DNA of 41,297 bases, from positions 1 through 41,297 of the forward strand of contig CANGRP010000001.1 in assembly GCA_947456005.1 (NCBI GenBank), in the 5' to 3' direction. The translations under genes were made by a program, and so were the position numbers. This document shows positions 39,885-41,297 of this stretch, in pieces. Numbering within the stretch: the stretch's first letter is position 1; each line of letters starts with the position of its first letter. Source of the stretch: Caulobacteraceae bacterium (GTDB lineage Bacteria > Pseudomonadota > Alphaproteobacteria > Caulobacterales > Caulobacteraceae). Below the pieces are notes generated by a model, which was given only the letters and a program-made list of their open reading frames with translations, did not search any database and was not told where the DNA came from.

Positions 39885-39930
39885 CTGACAACCTTGTCAG
39901 AACCGCTGTGTTTCTTGGCAACAGTGTCAG
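39885..39930. promoter_or_regulatory. Two LacI-like operator copies 30 bp apart
   Basis: CTGACAA-CC-TTGTCAG (39885-39900) is a perfect 7-bp inverted repeat. A second copy, TTGGCAACAGTGTCAG (39915-39930), matches it at 12 of 16 positions, exactly 30 bp (about three helical turns) downstream. The TGACAA/TTGTCA arms resemble operators of LacI-family regulators that control TonB receptors and sugar or amino-sugar genes. No lacI gene is in the window. Likely controls the TonB receptor, possibly queC too. Confidence 0.55.
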
Positions 39931-39938
39931 CCTGTTGC
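39918..39938. repeat. Inverted repeat overlapping the second operator
   Basis: GCAACAG (39918-39924) and CTGTTGC (39932-39938) are perfect inverted repeats with a 7-base spacer. It overlaps the second LacI-like copy and the start of the 21-bp tandem repeat, so it may form an alternative hairpin or a separate site. Confidence 0.4.
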
Positions 39939-39977
39939 GCGCAAAGCGTCCGATTGTGCGCGCAAAGCGTCCGATTG
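39936..39977. repeat. Perfect 21-bp tandem duplication
   Basis: Two adjoining identical 21-bp units (39936-39956 and 39957-39977), each starting TGCGCGCAAAG and ending GTCCGATTG. The unit equals two helical turns. It lies 145 bp upstream of the TonB receptor start, just past the operator pair. It may be a recent slippage event or a doubled regulator site. The rest of 39978-40122 holds the receptor leader and its ribosome site AGGAGG. Confidence 0.85.
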
Positions 39978-40122
39978 ACGCCACCGAGCCAGTTGACTTC
40001 CCGCGCCCATGCCCCGACATCCCCACACAAGACCGGCGCCTTGCCGGCGCGTCCGCATTCGCGCGGGCGCTCGAACCGGAGACGGCGGCCGTTACAAAGT
40101 CCGTCCCGACAGGAGGAGTTGC

Positions 40123-41297
40123 ATGCGTAAGTCCAACCACATGAAGGCGCTGCTGATCGCCGGCGCCTCCGCCCTCGCCCTCTCGGGCGCCGCCCAGGCG
40201 GCGGAAGAGACGTCCACCATCGAGGAACTGGTCGTCACCGCCCAGAAGAAGGCGGAGTCCATTCAGGATGTGCCGATCGCGGTGTCCGCCTTCTCACAGG
40301 ACGCCCTGGAGAAGTCCCGCATCGACGGCGGTCCCAACCTGGTTCTCGCCATCCCGAACGTGAACTTCTCCAAGGGGAATTTCAACGGATACAACTTTCA
40401 GATCCGGGGCATTGGCGCCAAGCTGGTGGCCACCTCGGGCGATGCGGCGACCGGCATCCACCTGAACAATGCGCCGCTGATCTCCAATAACCTTTTCGAG
40501 ACCGAGTTCTACGACGTCGAGCGCGTCGAGGTGCTGCGCGGTCCCCAGGGCACCCTGTACGGCCGGAACGCCACCGGCGGCGTCGTGAACCTGATCTCCA
40601 ACAAGCCCTCCGACAGGCTGGAGGGCATGGCGCGCGCGGAATACGGCAACTACAACTCGATCAAGCTGCGCGGCATGATCAACGCCCCCATCAGCGATGC
40701 CTTCGCGGTTCGGCTGGCGGGCGCCTACCTGAAGCGCGACGGCTTTGGCAAGAATACCGTGACCGGGAATGATGCGGACTCCCGCGACATGTACGGCTAC
40801 CGCGCCAGCGTCAGGTTCGAACCCACCGACACCTTCCGGGCCATCGTCGTCTACGACAAGTTCCACGAGGATGACTCCCGCTCGCGGATCGGCAAACAGT
40901 TCTGCTCCAAGGACGTTGGCCCGGCCAGTGTGGGGGGCGTGGCCTTCTCCGCGGTCCCCCTGATCGCCCAATTGCAGCGCGGCCTCTTCAGCCAGGGGTG
41001 CCTCGCGACACCCGTCAACAGCCCGGACATTTTCGGAACTGTGAACACCCAGGCGACCCTCGGCGGCCTGTTCGGCGCCCTGGGGGGTTTCCAGACCGGT
41101 GACGCCTATGCGGGCAAGATTCAGTCGCGGGATGTGCGTGACATCGAGTCCAATTTCGACCCGATCTACAGGGCCGATACAGATATCGTACAACTGCACC
41201 TGGAGTGGGATGTCACGGACAGCCTGCTCCTGACCTCGCTCACCAATCAGTCACGGAACCGTCTTTATAATCGCCAAGACTACAACCGCTATACGCC
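40123..41297 (+). CDS. TonB-dependent outer-membrane receptor (partial, first 391 codons)
   Basis: Outer-membrane active transporter; the 3' end lies beyond the window. A signal peptide (about 1-26, ending GAAQA) is followed by a TonB box (TIEELVVTAQKK) and the plug domain. The plug shows IQDVPIAVSAFS, NFQIRGIG and the signature VERVEVLRGPQGTLYGRNAT, then GGVVNLISNKP. Beta-barrel strands follow (LRGMINAPISDAFAVRLAG). Two Cys at about residues 265 and 288 may pair in an outer loop. The plug type with long DVPIAVS is common in Caulobacterales and sphingomonads and does not point to siderophores in particular. AGGAGGAG lies four bases upstream of the ATG. No in-frame stop to the window end. Confidence 0.95.
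   Translation, partial: MRKSNHMKALLIAGASALALSGAAQAAEETSTIEELVVTAQKKAESIQDVPIAVSAFSQDALEKSRIDGGPNLVLAIPNVNFSKGNFNGYNFQIRGIGAKLVATSGDAATGIHLNNAPLISNNLFETEFYDVERVEVLRGPQGTLYGRNATGGVVNLISNKPSDRLEGMARAEYGNYNSIKLRGMINAPISDAFAVRLAGAYLKRDGFGKNTVTGNDADSRDMYGYRASVRFEPTDTFRAIVVYDKFHEDDSRSRIGKQFCSKDVGPASVGGVAFSAVPLIAQLQRGLFSQGCLATPVNSPDIFGTVNTQATLGGLFGALGGFQTGDAYAGKIQSRDVRDIESNFDPIYRADTDIVQLHLEWDVTDSLLLTSLTNQSRNRLYNRQDYNRYT

Noticed and set aside
39794..40030. N-terminal extension of queC by 79 codons
   Set aside because: Covers palindromes and the 21-bp tandem repeat and adds nothing homologous; regulatory DNA that happens to lack stops.

Overview
The window is very GC-rich, densely packed, single-copy bacterial chromosome. 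It looks like an alphaproteobacterium of the Caulobacterales (Caulobacter/Phenylobacterium-like). Reasons: a Caulobacter-type aa3 oxidase cluster running on into DUF983, SURF1, thrC, an M16 peptidase, a GNAT enzyme and a GGDEF-EAL protein with the GEDEF signature of C. crescentus PdeA; a plant-type GshA; a TonB-dependent receptor of the kind abundant in this order; and a promoter close to the Caulobacter housekeeping consensus. The order assignment is inference from families and gene order. No rRNA, tRNA, CRISPR array, insertion sequence or prophage gene was seen. No stretch longer than about 330 bp lacks a gene.

Layout. 30-2008 (minus): PPK2-type polyphosphate kinase and a YcaQ/AlkX-type DNA glycosylase, overlapping by 4 nt. 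2053-6236 (plus): rsmE, gshA, POT peptide transporter. 6266-7696 (minus): tldD. 7925-17100 (plus): ctaC, ctaD, ctaB, a 58-residue coxF-like gene, ctaG, ctaE, DUF983, SURF1, thrC, M16 peptidase; many junctions overlap and two strong hairpins sit between cistrons. 17131-19410: GNAT enzyme and a PdeA-like c-di-GMP phosphodiesterase, facing yqgE (minus) across a shared terminator hairpin. 20118-23754: peroxiredoxin, amidohydrolase, acyl-CoA synthetase. 23819-24735: membrane protein plus small winged-helix regulator behind a repeated AAAGT operator. 24792-27244: uvrC-pgsA. 27246-29017: divergent Lrp/AsnC regulator and L-2-hydroxyglutarate-dehydrogenase-like flavoenzyme. 29127-31806 (minus): pdxH, an aminoglycoside-phosphotransferase-like/P-loop kinase fusion and a thioredoxin-fold protein, each overlapping the next by 4 nt. 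31877-33658: dienelactone-hydrolase-like protein and aroC.

33678-37228 is the most unusual part. Two AT-rich palindromes of Zur type (35111-35127 and 36769-36785, identical at 13 of 17 positions) stand out from the GC-rich background. One lies between a divergent COG0523 zinc-type GTPase and a MerC-like membrane protein. The other precedes an unrecognised 71-residue protein and an iron-containing alcohol dehydrogenase. Behind the GTPase, overlapping it by 4 nt, is a protein resembling the DNA-binding half of a Fur/Zur regulator without its metal-sensing half. I read this as a candidate zinc-starvation locus with a metal-swap dehydrogenase. An exported Mn-type superoxide dismutase follows at 37315-38040.

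38044-39793 (minus) is a queuosine precursor operon (queC-queE-queD). 39794-40122 is a regulatory region with two LacI-like operators 30 bp apart and a perfect 21-bp tandem duplication. It leads into a TonB-dependent receptor cut off by the window end.
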